Made by a program: the position numbers and the translations under genes
NCBI GenBank assembly: GCA_938010045.1
Contig: CALLFZ010000010.1
Coordinates: 209,546-273,545, forward strand
Reading direction: 5' to 3'
DNA from: an uncultured bacterium
GTDB taxonomy: Bacteria; Verrucomicrobiota; Kiritimatiellia; PWTM01
DNA length: 64,000 nt
Notes under the pieces: model-generated
What the model was told of the DNA's origin: nothing
What the model saw: the letters and a program-made list of their open reading frames with translations, nothing else
The model's database searches: none
Part shown: piece after piece, positions 44,084 through 51,673 of the stretch
How positions within the stretch are numbered: position 1 is the stretch's first letter
Layout of the letters: every line of letters starts with the position of its first letter

Positions 44084-44803
44084 TTACCATCGACCGAGCG
44101 CCGCCTGTAGATCCGCCGGCACCGCCGCGAGATTCGGTGCGAGCCAGTCTGGCCCCGCGGCGGCCAGGACGTCGCGCGGAAAGGTCGTCCACAGCGCGAG
44201 GCATCGCATGCCCGCCGCGCGCGCCGCTTCGATGCCCGGCACGGTGTCCTCCACCACGAGGCAGTACCGCGGAGGCACACCCAGCCGCCGCGACGCCGCA
44301 AGAAACACGTCCGGCGCCGGCTTGTTGCGCGCGACCTCCTCCGCGCCAACGAGCGCATCAAACCAGGCGGACGGAAATCGGATCGCGTCCAGGATCGCCC
44401 GCAGCTTGATCCGATCCGCACTCGTCGCGACGGCCGTCCGCCGGCCAGCTTCGCGGATGCCGACGATGAATTCGCGCGCGCCGGGCAGTGGCTCCAGGCG
44501 ACCGGGGAGCATCGCTCGAAAGATCTCGTAGGTTCGGTCGCGGTCCCGCGGCAGCACCGCCCGCACGCCGTGGTGCGCGGCGACGCCGCCAAAGTACGCC
44601 TCCGAGCCCCGCCCCATGAACGGCCGGAACTCGTCAGGCAACGGTGACACTCCGTGCAGCTCGCGGAACATCGCGCAGGCCGCCTCGGCCATTAGGTGTT
44701 CCGAATCGCACAGCACGCCGTCCATGTCGAAGATCACCGCGCGCAACTCCGCCGACGCTTGCGCGTGCGTCGTGTCCAGCCTACGTTCGGGGCATGAGCG
44801 CAT
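44084..44803 (-). CDS. HAD-superfamily hydrolase, beta-phosphoglucomutase/phosphatase type
   Basis: 239 residues. Motif I is VIFDMDGVLCDSE (two Asp), motif II VATSADRIKLRAIL, motif III NKPAPDVFLAASRR and motif IV CLVVEDTVPGIEAARAAGM, all intact, with a four-helix cap between motifs I and II. It belongs to the subgroup that includes beta-phosphoglucomutase and sugar-phosphate phosphatases; the substrate is not determinable. ATG 44803 overlaps the start of the divergent small gene at 44794 by ten bases, so the two share a control region inside their coding sequences. Confidence 0.85.
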   Translation of the reverse strand: MRSCPERRLDTTHAQASAELRAVIFDMDGVLCDSEHLMAEAACAMFRELHGVSPLPDEFRPFMGRGSEAYFGGVAAHHGVRAVLPRDRDRTYEIFRAMLPGRLEPLPGAREFIVGIREAGRRTAVATSADRIKLRAILDAIRFPSAWFDALVGAEEVARNKPAPDVFLAASRRLGVPPRYCLVVEDTVPGIEAARAAGMRCLALWTTFPRDVLAAAGPDWLAPNLAAVPADLQAALGRW

Positions 44804-45012
44804 CACCGTGGGTCACGCTGCTGGCGGTCGCGATCCTGCTCGGCCTCTGTTGTGCCGGCATGGGCCTGAGTGTCCTGCTCGGACGGCGCCGTCGCATCGG
44901 CGCCTGCGCATGCGAGTTCGATGCCAACGCGGCCCGCCGCCGCGCGCGGGGCTGCGCCGATCCCGCCGTCGGCTGCGAAGCAACAAACTGCGGCGCGAAG
45001 GCCCCGCGCTGA
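44794..45012 (+). CDS. Small one-helix Cys-rich membrane protein (NqrM/DUF539-like)
   Basis: 72 residues. A single transmembrane helix (VTLLAVAILLGLCCAGMGLS) is followed by a basic GRRRR stop-transfer segment and a short tail with cysteines in IGACACEF, GCADPAVGCE and TNCGAK. The layout (one helix, GR-basic, clustered Cys) is like NqrM, the iron-delivery factor for Na+-NQR assembly, but no nqr genes are in the window and overall similarity cannot be measured here. CGGGG precedes the ATG. The start overlaps the divergent HAD gene. Confidence 0.5.
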   Translation: MSASPWVTLLAVAILLGLCCAGMGLSVLLGRRRRIGACACEFDANAARRRARGCADPAVGCEATNCGAKAPR

Positions 45013-45013
45013 T

Positions 45014-45028
45014 CCGCCCACCGGGCGG
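45014..45028 (+). terminator. GC hairpin just after the small membrane gene
   Basis: CCGCCC-ACC-GGGCGG starts 2 bases after the TGA at 45010-45012. No T-tract follows, so rho-independent termination is uncertain. Confidence 0.3.
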
Positions 45029-45056
45029 CCCGGGGCGCCGATCCGCCCTGCGCAGC

Positions 45057-45127
45057 GTCCAAGGATTGGACAGCACGGCCGCGGATTCGTCCCAGCCTTG
45101 GACAACCACCGCCTCTTCGCGTCCAAT
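45057..45127. repeat. Palindrome array GTCCAANNNTTGGAC, 32-bp period
   Basis: Three units start 32 bp apart. 45057-45071 is perfect (spacer GGA); 45089-45103 has one mismatch (GTCCCA in the left arm, spacer GCC); 45121 begins with GTCCAA but its right arm is lost. The array lies between the convergent small membrane gene and gcvPB, matching the situation and spacing at 1116-1162. Confidence 0.7.
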
Positions 45128-45168
45128 GCCGGGCGCCCCACCACCCGACCCTCCCGTCCAGCGCCCGT

Positions 45169-46629
45169 TCACTCCGGCGCCACCAGGTCCATGCGGCGCG
45201 CGGCGGCGACCTCGTCCAGCCGCCCCACCGGTGTGGTGACCGGCGCAAGCCGCAACGCCTCCGGATCGCGCCGCGCCAGTTCGAGACACTCGATCACCGC
45301 GTCGCAGAAACGGTCGAGCGTCTCGGGCGATTCGGTTTCCGTCGGCTCGATCATGATCGCTTCGGGCACGTGGATCGGGAAGTACACGGTGGGCGGATGC
45401 ACGCCGCGGTCAATCAACGCCTTCGCGAGGTCCAGCGTGTGAAGGCCCATCGCCGTCAGGCGGCGGCCGCTGAACACGCACTCGTGCATGCAGCGGCCGG
45501 GGTTGACCGCATCGAGGTGCGGCCGCAGGCGCTCTTGCACATAGTTCGCGTTGAGCACAGCCGCCGTACTCGTCGCGCGCAGACCCTGCCGGCCGAGCAG
45601 CCGCAGGTACGCGTAGGCGCGCACGAGCACCGCGAAGTTCCCGTAGAACGGCGCGATGTAGCCAATGCTCTTCGGCGCGTCGTAGTCAAGGAAAAACGTC
45701 CCATCGCCGCGGGCGCGCACGCGCGAAATCGGCAGGTAGGGCCGCAGCCGCTCGACGACGCCGACGGGCCCAGCGCCGGGGCCGCCCCCGCCGTGCGGCG
45801 TCGAGAACGTCTTGTGGAGATTAACGTGACAAACGTCGAAGCCGAGCTCGCCGGGCTTCACTCGGCCCAACAGCGCGTTGAGATTCGCGCCGTCGTAGTA
45901 GAGCAGACCGTCCACGGCGTGAACCGCCGCGGCGATTTCGCGAATGCGGATCGGGAAGGCGCCGAGCGTGTCAGGACAGGTGAGCATCACGCCGGCGGTG
46001 TCGGGCCGGATCGCCGCGAGCAGTCGGTCCACGTCCATGTGGAAATCGCGGCGCGACGGAATCGAGACAACGTCGTAGCCGCCGAGCGCCGCGCTGGCGG
46101 GGTTCGTGCCGTGTGCGGCGTCCGGCACGATGATGTGGGTCTTCCGGTTGCCGCGGTCGCGATGATAGGCGGCGATCAGCATGATGCCGGTTAGCTCGCC
46201 GTGCGCGCCCGCGAGGGGCTGCAGCGTGAACTCCGCCATACCGCAGATCTCGGACAGCATGCGCTCCAGCTCATAGAGCAGCTGCAGCGCGCCCTGCGTG
46301 AGCTGGCCGCCGTGCCGGAGCTGCGGCCAGAGCGGATGGAGGTTCGAGAAGCCCGGCAGTGAGGCCGCCTGCTCGCCGGCGCGCGGGTTGTACTTCATCG
46401 TGCACGAGCCGAGCGGATAAAAGTGCGTGTCGACCGAAACATTGCGGCGCGAGAGGCCGGTGAAGTGCCGCACGACGTCCAGCTCGGAGAGCTCCGGCAG
46501 CGCCGCGGGCCGCGTCCGCAAAAGGCCCGGATGGTCCTCAAGGGGCACGGGGCCGATCGGCTCGGGCCAGCGGATCGCGCGGCGGCCGGGTACGCTCTGT
46601 TCGTAGATGGTCGGCGAGGTTGACGTCAT
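45169..46629 (-). CDS. gcvPB: Glycine dehydrogenase (decarboxylating) subunit 2
   Basis: 486 residues, the C-terminal half of the P-protein encoded as a separate subunit. HFTGLSRRNVSVDTHFYPLG and SCTMKYNPR are near the start, then PDAAHGTNPASAALGGYDVV and YYDGANLNALLG, and the PLP-lysine motif NLHKTFSTPHGGGGPGAGPV. It decarboxylates glycine and passes the aminomethyl group to lipoyl-GcvH. The partner subunit gcvPA and gcvT, gcvH are not in the window. ATG 46629 begins MTSTSPTIYEQS; the frame stays open upstream without family similarity. 91 bp downstream of nagB. Confidence 0.95.
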   Translation of the reverse strand: MTSTSPTIYEQSVPGRRAIRWPEPIGPVPLEDHPGLLRTRPAALPELSELDVVRHFTGLSRRNVSVDTHFYPLGSCTMKYNPRAGEQAASLPGFSNLHPLWPQLRHGGQLTQGALQLLYELERMLSEICGMAEFTLQPLAGAHGELTGIMLIAAYHRDRGNRKTHIIVPDAAHGTNPASAALGGYDVVSIPSRRDFHMDVDRLLAAIRPDTAGVMLTCPDTLGAFPIRIREIAAAVHAVDGLLYYDGANLNALLGRVKPGELGFDVCHVNLHKTFSTPHGGGGPGAGPVGVVERLRPYLPISRVRARGDGTFFLDYDAPKSIGYIAPFYGNFAVLVRAYAYLRLLGRQGLRATSTAAVLNANYVQERLRPHLDAVNPGRCMHECVFSGRRLTAMGLHTLDLAKALIDRGVHPPTVYFPIHVPEAIMIEPTETESPETLDRFCDAVIECLELARRDPEALRLAPVTTPVGRLDEVAAARRMDLVAPE

Positions 46630-46720
46630 CGGAATGCCCACAATACGCGCCGCGGACGATGCGGGCAAGACTCGTCTCGGCGGCACGCGGTTGAGCACCG
46701 TGAGCCGCGCGGTTCGTCGC

Positions 46721-47512
46721 TCAAATGTGTTGGAACTCGCGCCACTCCGGTTCGGTCGCGAAAATCCAGCGGTAGTAGTCCTTCTCCTGAAGGTTCGCGG
46801 CGGCCGCTTCGTCCACAATCACCGTGCACGCGGGGTGGAGCTGAATGGCGCTGGCCGAGATCATCGCGGTGATGGGCCCTTCCACCGCCCGCGCAAGCAC
46901 CTCCGCCTTCGCGGCGCCGGTCACGAGCATCAGCAGCCGGCGACACTCCAAAATGGTACCCACGCCCATCGTGATCGCGCGGCGGGGCATCTCATCGGGA
47001 TTCGGGAACTGGGTTCGATTCTCGCGAATCGTAGTCTCGGTGAGGCATTTCACGCGGGTGCGCGACCGCAACGCCGACAGCGGCTCGTTGAACCCGATGT
47101 GGCCGCTGCGGCCCAGTCCGAGCAGCTGCAGGTCAATGCCGCCGGCCGCACGAATCAGCGCCTCGTAGCGCGGCCCTTCCGCATCGGGATCCGCCGCCAT
47201 GCCGTCGGGCAGATGCGTACGCGATGGATCGATGTTCACCCGGTCGAACAGGTGGCGGCGCATGTAGTGATGGTAGGAGCCGGGATGCTCAGGCGGCAAC
47301 CCCACGTACTCATCCAAGTTGAAGGAGGTGCAGCGCGAGAAATCGAGACCGTCGCGCCGGTGAAACTCGACGAGCAGGTCGTACACCCGCTCCATCGTGC
47401 GGCCCGTGGCCAGACCGAGCACGAGGTCGGGTTTGCGGCGCAACGCGCGCGCGATCAAATGTGCGACGAGTCGCGCCGCCGCTTCCGCATCCGGCCGAAT
47501 GATGACTTCCAT
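46721..47512 (-). CDS. nagB: Glucosamine-6-phosphate deaminase
   Basis: 263 residues. LGLATGRTMERVYDLLVEF binds phosphate, FNLDEYVGL holds the catalytic Asp, and GLGRSGHIGFNEP the His and Glu of the catalytic triad; TMGVGTILECRRLLMLVTG completes the fold. In E. coli the residue before GH in that motif is Asp (DGHIAFNEP); here it is Ser, a position where Bacillus has Asn. It converts GlcN6P to Fru6P and ammonia. It is 9 bp after a PIG-L deacetylase gene; these two domains are fused in many Bacteroidetes enzymes. Confidence 0.93.
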   Translation of the reverse strand: MEVIIRPDAEAAARLVAHLIARALRRKPDLVLGLATGRTMERVYDLLVEFHRRDGLDFSRCTSFNLDEYVGLPPEHPGSYHHYMRRHLFDRVNIDPSRTHLPDGMAADPDAEGPRYEALIRAAGGIDLQLLGLGRSGHIGFNEPLSALRSRTRVKCLTETTIRENRTQFPNPDEMPRRAITMGVGTILECRRLLMLVTGAAKAEVLARAVEGPITAMISASAIQLHPACTVIVDEAAAANLQEKDYYRWIFATEPEWREFQHI

Positions 47513-47521
47513 CGTGAACTC

Positions 47522-48379
47522 TCAGATCAGATCCGGCGCATCCGACTGGCCGAGGATGCGCGGCATGCGCGGCGCGGGCACCCAACCGTCCTTCGTCCAG
47601 TACCCGACGCGATAGAGCGTGGCAAAAACAAAGTTCGGCGCCGTGCCGCCCTGCCCGCCGACGATCTCCGCGCCCCGGCGAACATTGTCCTGCATCCATG
47701 CCGGCAGGGTCAAATGATACGGATTGCGGGCCACCTCGCCCGCGTGCCGCGAGACCGCCGCGACGAGATCCGCAACGTCCGCGGGCGAGGATTCCACCAT
47801 GAGATTCGGCGCATCCATCGGCGCCCAGAATTCCGACTCGATCGCGATCGGCGCTGGATCCAGCGCCGCCGCGGCCAGCGCCTCTCGCACGAGGTGATGA
47901 GTGCCGATGTGCGTGCTGTTCCAGTCACGCTCATGCGGAAACAGAACTGCTTGCGGCCGCTCCTCCTGCACAATGCGCGCGATCACCTCAACCGAGGCCG
48001 CCCAGTTCTCCGGGGCCTCCGCGCGCCCCTTCACGCTGATCTTCTCGAGGCCGCCCGGCCGGCTCACCCGCAGCTCGAAGCCGAGATAGCGACATGCGTT
48101 CTGCAGCTCAGCCAGTCGGCCGTCGCGCCGGGCGACGTTCGAGCCGAGCGTCACCGCGACATTGATCACGCGGACGCCCCGCTCGCGGACCAGTCGTAGC
48201 GGCAGCGCGCCGGTGATGGACTCATCGTCGGGATGCGGCGAGAAGAGCAGGAGTTTGGGCGCGTTCGCCGATGCAGATCGTACGGGCGGATACTCAATGG
48301 ACGAAGCCGCAGCCGCGCGCCCCTCTTCCATCAGCCGCACATAACCCTCGACAAACCTTCGATAAGGATTCTGGCTCAT
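47522..48379 (-). CDS. PIG-L/LmbE family N-acetylglucosamine-type deacetylase
   Basis: 285 residues. LLLFSPHPDDESITGALPLR gives the PHPDD zinc motif and HIGTHHLVREAL the distal HxxH; RRDGRLAELQNACRYLGFEL is also typical. Family members remove N-acetyl groups from amino sugars, in cytoplasm. ATG 48379 (MSQNPYRRF) has GGAGCGAG upstream. It is co-directional with nagB with a 9-bp gap, suggesting N-acetylhexosamine deacetylation followed by deamination. Confidence 0.9.
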   Translation of the reverse strand: MSQNPYRRFVEGYVRLMEEGRAAAASSIEYPPVRSASANAPKLLLFSPHPDDESITGALPLRLVRERGVRVINVAVTLGSNVARRDGRLAELQNACRYLGFELRVSRPGGLEKISVKGRAEAPENWAASVEVIARIVQEERPQAVLFPHERDWNSTHIGTHHLVREALAAAALDPAPIAIESEFWAPMDAPNLMVESSPADVADLVAAVSRHAGEVARNPYHLTLPAWMQDNVRRGAEIVGGQGGTAPNFVFATLYRVGYWTKDGWVPAPRMPRILGQSDAPDLI

Positions 48380-48413
48380 TGCACTCGCTCCATGTTTGTT
48401 CCTATTGTGGACG

Positions 48414-48441
48414 ATTGTACTCGCCAATCGCCCGCCTGCAA
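48414..48441 (-). promoter_or_regulatory. Candidate promoter of the PIG-L-nagB operon
   Basis: Minus-strand TTGCAG (48436-48441), 16-bp spacer, TACAAT (48414-48419). Predicted start near 48407, giving a 28-base leader before ATG 48379. Confidence 0.4.
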
Positions 48442-48670
48442 GGGCCGTCTTCCCGCGACCGGCCACTGACTGCCGGGGCCGGCGGAACCAGCTTCCGGCC
48501 GGTGCCATGTCCACTTCGACCAGCTGGCTAGCGTACCCGCGCTGAGCCGATCGCGCTCCGGATCATGGTCCGAAGTGGGACGGCGATCGGAATGCCGGTA
48601 CAAGCGCACTTGTGCCTCTCGCCAATAGTGCACGGGTACCTGCGTGTACCTGTCCCCAATCGAGCCGCGC

Positions 48671-48865
48671 TGTAGCTCCGGCGCTCTGCCGCCGGAGCCT
48701 TCTCCCCCATATCTTCCGCCGGGGGACCGGCGGAACTACAGCGCTGTAGCTCCGGCGCTCCGCTGTAGCTCCGGCGCTCTGCCGCCGGAGCTTTCTCGCC
48801 CATATCTTCCGCCGGGGGACCGGCGGAACTACAAAATCTTCCGCCGGGGGACCGGCGGAACTACA
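48671..48865. repeat. Tandem array of nested inverted repeats (70-bp composite unit)
   Basis: A 70-bp unit occurs at 48671-48740 and 48764-48833 with few changes. A truncated left half lies between them (48745-48760), and a lone right half at 48836-48865. Each unit is two related hairpins facing each other: a left one beginning TGTAGCTCCGGCGCTC, and a right one reading CTTCCGCCGGGGGACCGGCG and ending CGGAACTACA. TGTAG and CTACA frame the unit as terminal inverted repeats. It looks like a dispersed, non-coding MITE/REP-type element; no transposase is present. Confidence 0.8.
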
Positions 48866-49147
48866 GCGGCGGTACCGCAGTGCCCGCGACGTGCTGGCCA
48901 TGGGGACACGTACGGGCCACCCCCCTCGGTTCCTTGCGCCTACTGCGCAGGGAGGTGCCTGTCCCGAGGCCGGCATTCGTTTTTGGGTAGGGGCAAAAAA
49001 CAACAGCGATGGGGCAAACGATATTTCCCGTCCTTCGCCGACGCCGACATTGGCCTTGGCCGCTCATTCCCGAACCGCGCAATCGGCTCGCGCGCGTTTG
49101 AACAACGGCGGAAGCGCGGCTAGACTTCGCGTATGCGCAGGAGGCGG

Positions 49148-50605
49148 ATGATGACGCCAAACTCACGACTGTTCGCGCTCGCGCTGGTGGCGGCAGCCGT
49201 TCTCGGCTCGCCGGCGGAGCCCCAGTCGGAAACCACCGCATCGTCCCCTCCCCCGTCGGCCGGACGGGTTCTTGTCATCCCCATCCGTGGGCCGATCGAA
49301 CCGGCTCTTCTCTATATCGTGCGGCGGGGAGCGAGGGAGTGTGCCGCTGCGAACGACATTCGCGCGGTCGTATTTGCGATTGACACGCCCGGCGGGCAGC
49401 TCGAGGTCACGGAGCGGATAATTCGCGAGATCCGCTCGATCAAAGTGCCGCGCTACGCGTGGGTGGAACGGCAGGCGTTTTCGGCGGGCGCGCTGATTGC
49501 GCTGGCCGCTAACCGAATCTACATGGCCCCCGGCAGCGTGATTGGGGATGCACTGCCGATCATGGTGCTGCCGCTGGCCGGGCCTCAGGAAATGCCGGCG
49601 GATCTGAAGGAAAAGATCGTATCGGCCACGGCCGCGCTCGCCCGGTCGGCCGCGGAACAGGCGGGCCATAATCCCGCCGTCGCCGAAGCGATGGTCCGTG
49701 CGGACATGGAATTGAAGATCGGTGACGAGCTGATCAAACCCGCCGGCCGCCTACTCACGCTCACCGATCAGGAGGCGGCGCGGCGCGTCGGGTCCGAACC
49801 GACGCCGCTGCTCTCCTCGGGCACGGTGCCGGATCTGGCCAGTCTGCTGCGCGAAACGGGCGTAAGCGACTGCCGCATCGAGGAGCTGCGGGTCACCTCG
49901 GCCGAGCGACTCGCGCGCTGGGTCGAATCTCTCGGCTGGCTGTTCCTGCTGATCGGCATTGGCGGCATATACATCGAGCTGCGCACGCCCGGCTTTGGAC
50001 TGCCCGGCACGATCGGACTGCTCGGGCTCGCGATTTTCTTCTGGGGCCATCACGTCGCGGGAGTGGCCGGTTACGAGGACCTCGCGCTCATCGTGCTCGG
50101 CACCGTGCTGCTCGCGGTGGAAGCCGCGCTCCCGGGTTTCGGCATTCCCGGCATACTCGGCTCGGCGCTGCTGCTGGGCGGTATTGTGTTGGCGATGACG
50201 GAACGGCCGCCCAGCGGCGGATGGCTGCCCTCGCCCGAGCTGCTGCTGCGACCGCTCGGTCAACTCGCTGCCGCGGCCGTCGGCACGGTGGCGCTGGGCT
50301 GGCTCGCGGCGCGCCTGCTTCCACGCACGGCTCCGTACCGCGAACTCGTTCTCACCGCCTCCACTTCGCGAACGGGCGGTTTTGTCAGCTACGAACCGCC
50401 GGCGGGGCTCGTGGGCTCCGTCGGGGTCACGATCAGCGATCTGCGTCCCGCCGGCGTTGCCCAGTTCGGCGAGCGGCGGCTCGACGTACTCGCGGACGGC
50501 GAGTTCATCCCGGTCGGGACGCCCGTGCGCATCGTCCGCGTCGAAGGGTTTCGGATCCTCGTTGAGCCGGAGCGACGCGACGCGACAACCCATCTGTCCA
50601 CGTGA
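49148..50605 (+). CDS. NfeD-family membrane-bound serine protease (ClpP-like)
   Basis: 485 residues. A signal-like start (LFALALVAAAVLG) is followed by a ClpP/SppA-like protease domain (about 40-235): VLVIPIRGPIEPALLYIVRR, FAIDTPGGQLEV and the candidate nucleophile Ser in AFSAGALIALAANRIYMAP. Three or four transmembrane helices follow (about 260-380: LGWLFLLIGIGGIYIELRTP, LALIVLGTVLLAVEAALPGF), then an OB-like soluble domain ending GTPVRIVRVEGFRILVEP. Members cleave stomatin-like proteins and affect membrane quality. ATG 49148 or 49151 both follow AGGAGG; 49133 is a weaker alternative. Confidence 0.88.
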   Translation: MMTPNSRLFALALVAAAVLGSPAEPQSETTASSPPPSAGRVLVIPIRGPIEPALLYIVRRGARECAAANDIRAVVFAIDTPGGQLEVTERIIREIRSIKVPRYAWVERQAFSAGALIALAANRIYMAPGSVIGDALPIMVLPLAGPQEMPADLKEKIVSATAALARSAAEQAGHNPAVAEAMVRADMELKIGDELIKPAGRLLTLTDQEAARRVGSEPTPLLSSGTVPDLASLLRETGVSDCRIEELRVTSAERLARWVESLGWLFLLIGIGGIYIELRTPGFGLPGTIGLLGLAIFFWGHHVAGVAGYEDLALIVLGTVLLAVEAALPGFGIPGILGSALLLGGIVLAMTERPPSGGWLPSPELLLRPLGQLAAAAVGTVALGWLAARLLPRTAPYRELVLTASTSRTGGFVSYEPPAGLVGSVGVTISDLRPAGVAQFGERRLDVLADGEFIPVGTPVRIVRVEGFRILVEPERRDATTHLST

Positions 50606-51108
50606 ACTCATTTAGCCTGTACCTTGCGTTGATTCTGGCCGGTGTCGTGATGCTCGGCGCGGAAATTTATGTGCCGGGCGGGATTCTCGGCGTGCTCGGC
50701 TTCCTGTGCCTGGCCGGTGCCGTCGCCATCGGATTCACGCTGGGGCCGATGGTGGGCTGGCTCAGCGCGGCGGCCGTTGTGCTCGGAACCGCGGTGGGAG
50801 TGTGGGTGTGGATCCGATGGTTTCCGAACACGCGCGCCGGCCGCAAGATCATGCTGGGGACCAACGGCCGCGACTTCAAGGCACCATCGGAAGAATGGCG
50901 CGCACTGGTCGGCATGACCGGCGAGGCCGTGACCGATCTGCGGCCGGCCGGCATCGCGCGGATTGCGGGCCGCCGTGTGGATGTTACGGCGGAGGGCACC
51001 TGGATCGAGGCCGGTCGGCCCATTCGCGTCGTCGCCGTCGAGGGGGTGCGCGTCGTTGTGCGCTCGGCCGACGGCACGACGGCCGCCCCCTCCGCCGGCG
51101 ATCGCTGA
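50602..51108 (+). CDS. Short NfeD-like membrane protein
   Basis: 168 residues, starting at a GTG that overlaps the TGA of the protease gene (GTGA). Two to three transmembrane segments (LYLALILAGVVMLGAEIYVP, GFLCLAGAVAIGFTLG and LSAAAVVLGTAVGVWVWIRW) precede an OB-fold end with LVGMTGEAVTDLRPAGIARI and GRPIRVVAVEGVRVVVR. It matches the C-terminal half of the preceding gene and could be a paralogous partner; translational coupling is likely. Confidence 0.85.
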   Translation: MNSFSLYLALILAGVVMLGAEIYVPGGILGVLGFLCLAGAVAIGFTLGPMVGWLSAAAVVLGTAVGVWVWIRWFPNTRAGRKIMLGTNGRDFKAPSEEWRALVGMTGEAVTDLRPAGIARIAGRRVDVTAEGTWIEAGRPIRVVAVEGVRVVVRSADGTTAAPSAGDR

Positions 51109-51282
51109 GTGTCTGCGCCGCGGGTACGTGCGCGGTTCGCCTCGCGAATCGAGCACACCATCCGGTGTACGCCGCGCCCGGCGAGCGGGCCGCTCCTTCC
51201 TCGCGCCCCATTCGCGGCGGTCCGCGTCGCGCCCACGATGGACGAAGAACCGCGGTTGTCCGAGACCACCGATCCAACAAAG

Positions 51283-51307
51283 AAGCGGCGGACCACGTCC
51301 GCCGCTT
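51283..51307 (-). terminator. Strong terminator of the Lys/Ala minigene
   Basis: An 11-bp perfect stem, AAGCGGCGGAC with GTCCGCCGCTT, around a 3-base loop. Read on the minus strand it ends in CTTCTTTGTT, a T-rich run. It is 49 bp past the minigene stop. On the plus strand the tail is CCTTGCTAAG, much weaker, so it serves minus-strand transcription. Confidence 0.7.
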
Positions 51308-51355
51308 CCTTGCTAAGAGCTGCCGCTCGCGGCCTCTGGCCGGGCGGCGTCACTC

Positions 51356-51412
51356 TTACTTCTTCTTCGCCGCCTTCTTCGCCGGCTTCTTCGCAGCTTT
51401 CTTCGCTGGCAT
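51356..51412 (-). CDS. 18-residue Lys/Ala-rich peptide gene
   Basis: Encodes MPAKKAAKKPAKKAAKKK, a histone H1-tail-like repeat of KKxxKK. A G-rich AAAGGGGGGA lies 8 bases upstream of ATG 51412 as a ribosome-binding site. It has its own promoter (51605-51632), a long leader with a 16-bp palindrome and a strong terminator. A GTG at 51574 in the same frame would give 72 residues, but these extra residues are Pro/Arg-rich and non-conserved in look. Possible roles: DNA- or RNA-binding peptide, or the leader is the functional RNA. Not a family I can name. Confidence 0.5.
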   Translation of the reverse strand: MPAKKAAKKPAKKAAKKK

Positions 51413-51434
51413 TTCGCATTCCCCCCTTTCAGCC

Positions 51435-51450
51435 CGAACCCATGGGTTCG
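51435..51450. promoter_or_regulatory. 16-bp perfect palindrome upstream of the minigene
   Basis: CGAACCCA joined directly to TGGGTTCG, ending 23 bases before ATG 51412. In RNA it would form a hairpin just ahead of the ribosome-binding site; in DNA it could be an operator. Confidence 0.45.
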
Positions 51451-51604
51451 GTTCGTTCACATCGGTCACTGGGCGCATCTCCCGGGGCTCCCGCGGCGCG
51501 GGTGACGGCGGTTGGGGCAAGGACGGGCAGGAAGGCGAACAATCCAAGCGTCCATCGGCGAACGACACAGACACGGATCGTGATCACGTCTCGCATTGAC
51601 TGAA

Positions 51605-51632
51605 CATATAGTGAAAACATTTTTTTCGTCAA
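51605..51632 (-). promoter_or_regulatory. Candidate sigma70 promoter for the minigene transcript
   Basis: Minus-strand TTGACG (51627-51632), 16-bp A/T-rich spacer with an A7 run, TATATG (51605-51610). The start would be near 51598, so the transcript to the terminator is about 320 bases, with a 185-base leader before the 18-codon frame. Confidence 0.55.
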
Positions 51633-51673
51633 CCATGCGCGAGGAAAAACGTCTCGCCGGCATTCTGCGCAAA

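Larger units (their letters stand above)
48380..49147. other. Repeat-rich intergenic region, 768 bp
   Basis: Lies between the divergent PIG-L and NfeD genes. It contains the promoter above, then unremarkable GC-rich sequence, the inverted-repeat array at 48671-48865 and further non-coding sequence. No family match was seen in any frame. The stretch 48960-49130 is somewhat richer in A and T (near GGCAAAAAACAACAGCGATG) and should carry the nfeD promoter, but no clear boxes were found. Confidence 0.6.

Noticed and set aside
48671-48865. CRISPR array
   Set aside because: Units are adjacent or nearly so without unique spacers of constant length, and each unit is internally palindromic at two hairpins; no cas genes are nearby.
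51413-51597. The minigene leader as 6S RNA
   Set aside because: Length is in range but no long bulged helix was traced by eye; only a local 16-bp palindrome is clear, so the name is not supported.
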